Shown here: positions 14,335-14,977 of the stretch, one piece after another
Layout of the letters: each line of letters starts with the position of its first letter
Numbering within the stretch: position 1 is the first letter of the stretch
Origin: Sediminibacterium ginsengisoli
Lineage (GTDB): Bacteria > Bacteroidota > Bacteroidia > Chitinophagales > Chitinophagaceae
Length of the DNA stretch: 14,977 nt
Assembly: GCA_943324415.2 (NCBI GenBank)
Contig: CALPLN020000027.1
Coordinates: 1-14,977, forward strand
Direction of reading: 5' to 3'
Notes under the pieces: generated by a model
Database searches by the model: none
Told to the model about the DNA's origin: nothing
What the model saw: the letters and a program-made list of their open reading frames with translations, nothing else
Position numbers and translations under genes: made by a program

Positions 14335-14977
14335 TTATAATCCAACAGCCGAAAACTTTCCTTCATTGTTTTTCCAATAGATTTTACTGCCTTTACTGCC
14401 GTTCAGGTCTCCAAATAGACCATCTGCAACGATGTCAATGTCGCCATCTTTGTCGAAGTCAAAAAGGTGTATCCACTTAATCCAGGCGTTTTTACCTTCT
14501 CTCGAACTAATATCAATGTAGTTGGTGGTTGCGTCAACAAAACTCCCCCCTTTATTTAGAAATAAACGAAGTCCAAAGCCATTATAGCCACTTTTATTAC
14601 TCATTGTAATAATATCTTTCTTTCCATCAAAATCAATATCTAAAAAAGCCATATCCATTAATTCCAGATTTTTTTCTGATTGAATTAGAATGGCTTTTGA
14701 CCTATCAAAAATTCCTTTATTGTTTGGAATCATTCTTAATTTTTCTTGACCTCCTAAGAATAAATCTAGCCAGCCATCCCCATCAAAGTCAAACAAATCG
14801 ACTGTATAATAGTTGTCAGAACCATCTGCATTAAATCCTTTAAAAATATCATTAGAAAGCAAAAAATCCCCCCCTCCTTTATTGATATAAGAACTTGGAT
14901 GTGTCGGAATGACTGCACTCCATCCAGAATAGGCAACAATATCAACAAGCCCGTCGTTATTGATATCACCGGTTGCG
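14335..14977 (-). CDS. FG-GAP/VCBS repeat protein, 5' part missing
   Basis: The C-terminal 213 residues of a protein that runs off the right edge; the frame is open to the last base, so the real start lies outside the window. At least four repeats carry calcium-loop motifs of the DxDxDG type: GDINNDGLVDIVAY, LFDFDGDGWLDLFLG, FLDIDFDGKKDIITM and LFDFDKDGDIDIVADG. These are FG-GAP/VCBS beta-propeller blades typical of secreted or surface adhesion and carbohydrate-associated proteins; the specific role is unknown. The protein ends shortly after the last repeat, with no visible type IX secretion C-terminal domain. An internal TTG at 14862 is not a credible start because the repeats continue upstream of it. 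The stop codon abuts the polA stop codon with no bases between, so there is no room for a terminator. Confidence 0.85.
   Translation of the reverse strand, partial: ATGDINNDGLVDIVAYSGWSAVIPTHPSSYINKGGGDFLLSNDIFKGFNADGSDNYYTVDLFDFDGDGWLDLFLGGQEKLRMIPNNKGIFDRSKAILIQSEKNLELMDMAFLDIDFDGKKDIITMSNKSGYNGFGLRLFLNKGGSFVDATTNYIDISSREGKNAWIKWIHLFDFDKDGDIDIVADGLFGDLNGSKGSKIYWKNNEGKFSAVGL

Noticed and set aside
14467..14477. TATCCACTT inside the FG-GAP gene as another DnaA box
   Set aside because: It lacks the first T of TTATCCACT (reads TGTATCCACTT), lies in coding sequence and is isolated.
14335..14862. A complete 175-residue gene starting at 14862
   Set aside because: The start would be a TTG inside a repeat. 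The frame stays open to the window edge and encodes another FG-GAP motif upstream (GDINNDGLVDIV), so the gene is longer and cut by the window.

Overview
The window looks like chromosomal DNA of a Bacteroidota bacterium, most likely from the Chitinophagaceae or a close relative; the family-level placement is an inference. The evidence is low GC by eye, a DUF2480 protein (a family I know only from Bacteroidota), a Bacteroidota-type YbeY, and promoter boxes of the Bacteroidota type (TAnnTTTG) in front of several genes. All main genes are intact apart from the one cut by the right edge. There are no tRNA or rRNA genes, CRISPR arrays or insertion sequences that I can see.

Layout. Bases 1-416 hold no gene but carry three exact copies of TTATCCACT and one near copy in very AT-rich DNA, which reads as a candidate replication origin. 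Next comes ppiD (417-2495, periplasmic folding factor) with a good terminator, then a DUF2480 protein (2601-3107). Two genes on the minus strand follow, nadD (3132-3740) and a stand-alone feoA (3761-3994). Divergent from feoA is ybeY (4093-4524). The gap 4525-4926 contains two ParB-binding sites (parS), and between them two large hairpins in opposite orientation that share a 28-nt loop core. mnmG/gidA (4927-6795) starts just after the second parS with what looks like a leaderless promoter. Two secreted amidohydrolase-fold proteins form an operon (6942-11273) ending in a strong terminator. polA (11392-14334) follows, and its stop codon touches the stop codon of a convergent, partial gene for an FG-GAP/VCBS repeat protein (14335 to the right edge).

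How it fits together. DnaA-type boxes, two parS sites, mnmG/gidA and polA within 15 kb suggest the origin/centromere region of the chromosome, although dnaA, parA and parB are not in the window. Most genes run rightwards, away from the candidate origin, as expected for leading-strand genes. Several are housekeeping genes for replication and repair (polA), tRNA modification (mnmG), rRNA maturation (ybeY) and NAD synthesis (nadD). The most unusual structure is the parS - hairpin - inverted hairpin - parS block at 4536-4890. The amidohydrolase operon is the most unusual protein-coding part: it encodes three amidohydrolase-like units of which only one keeps its metal ligands.
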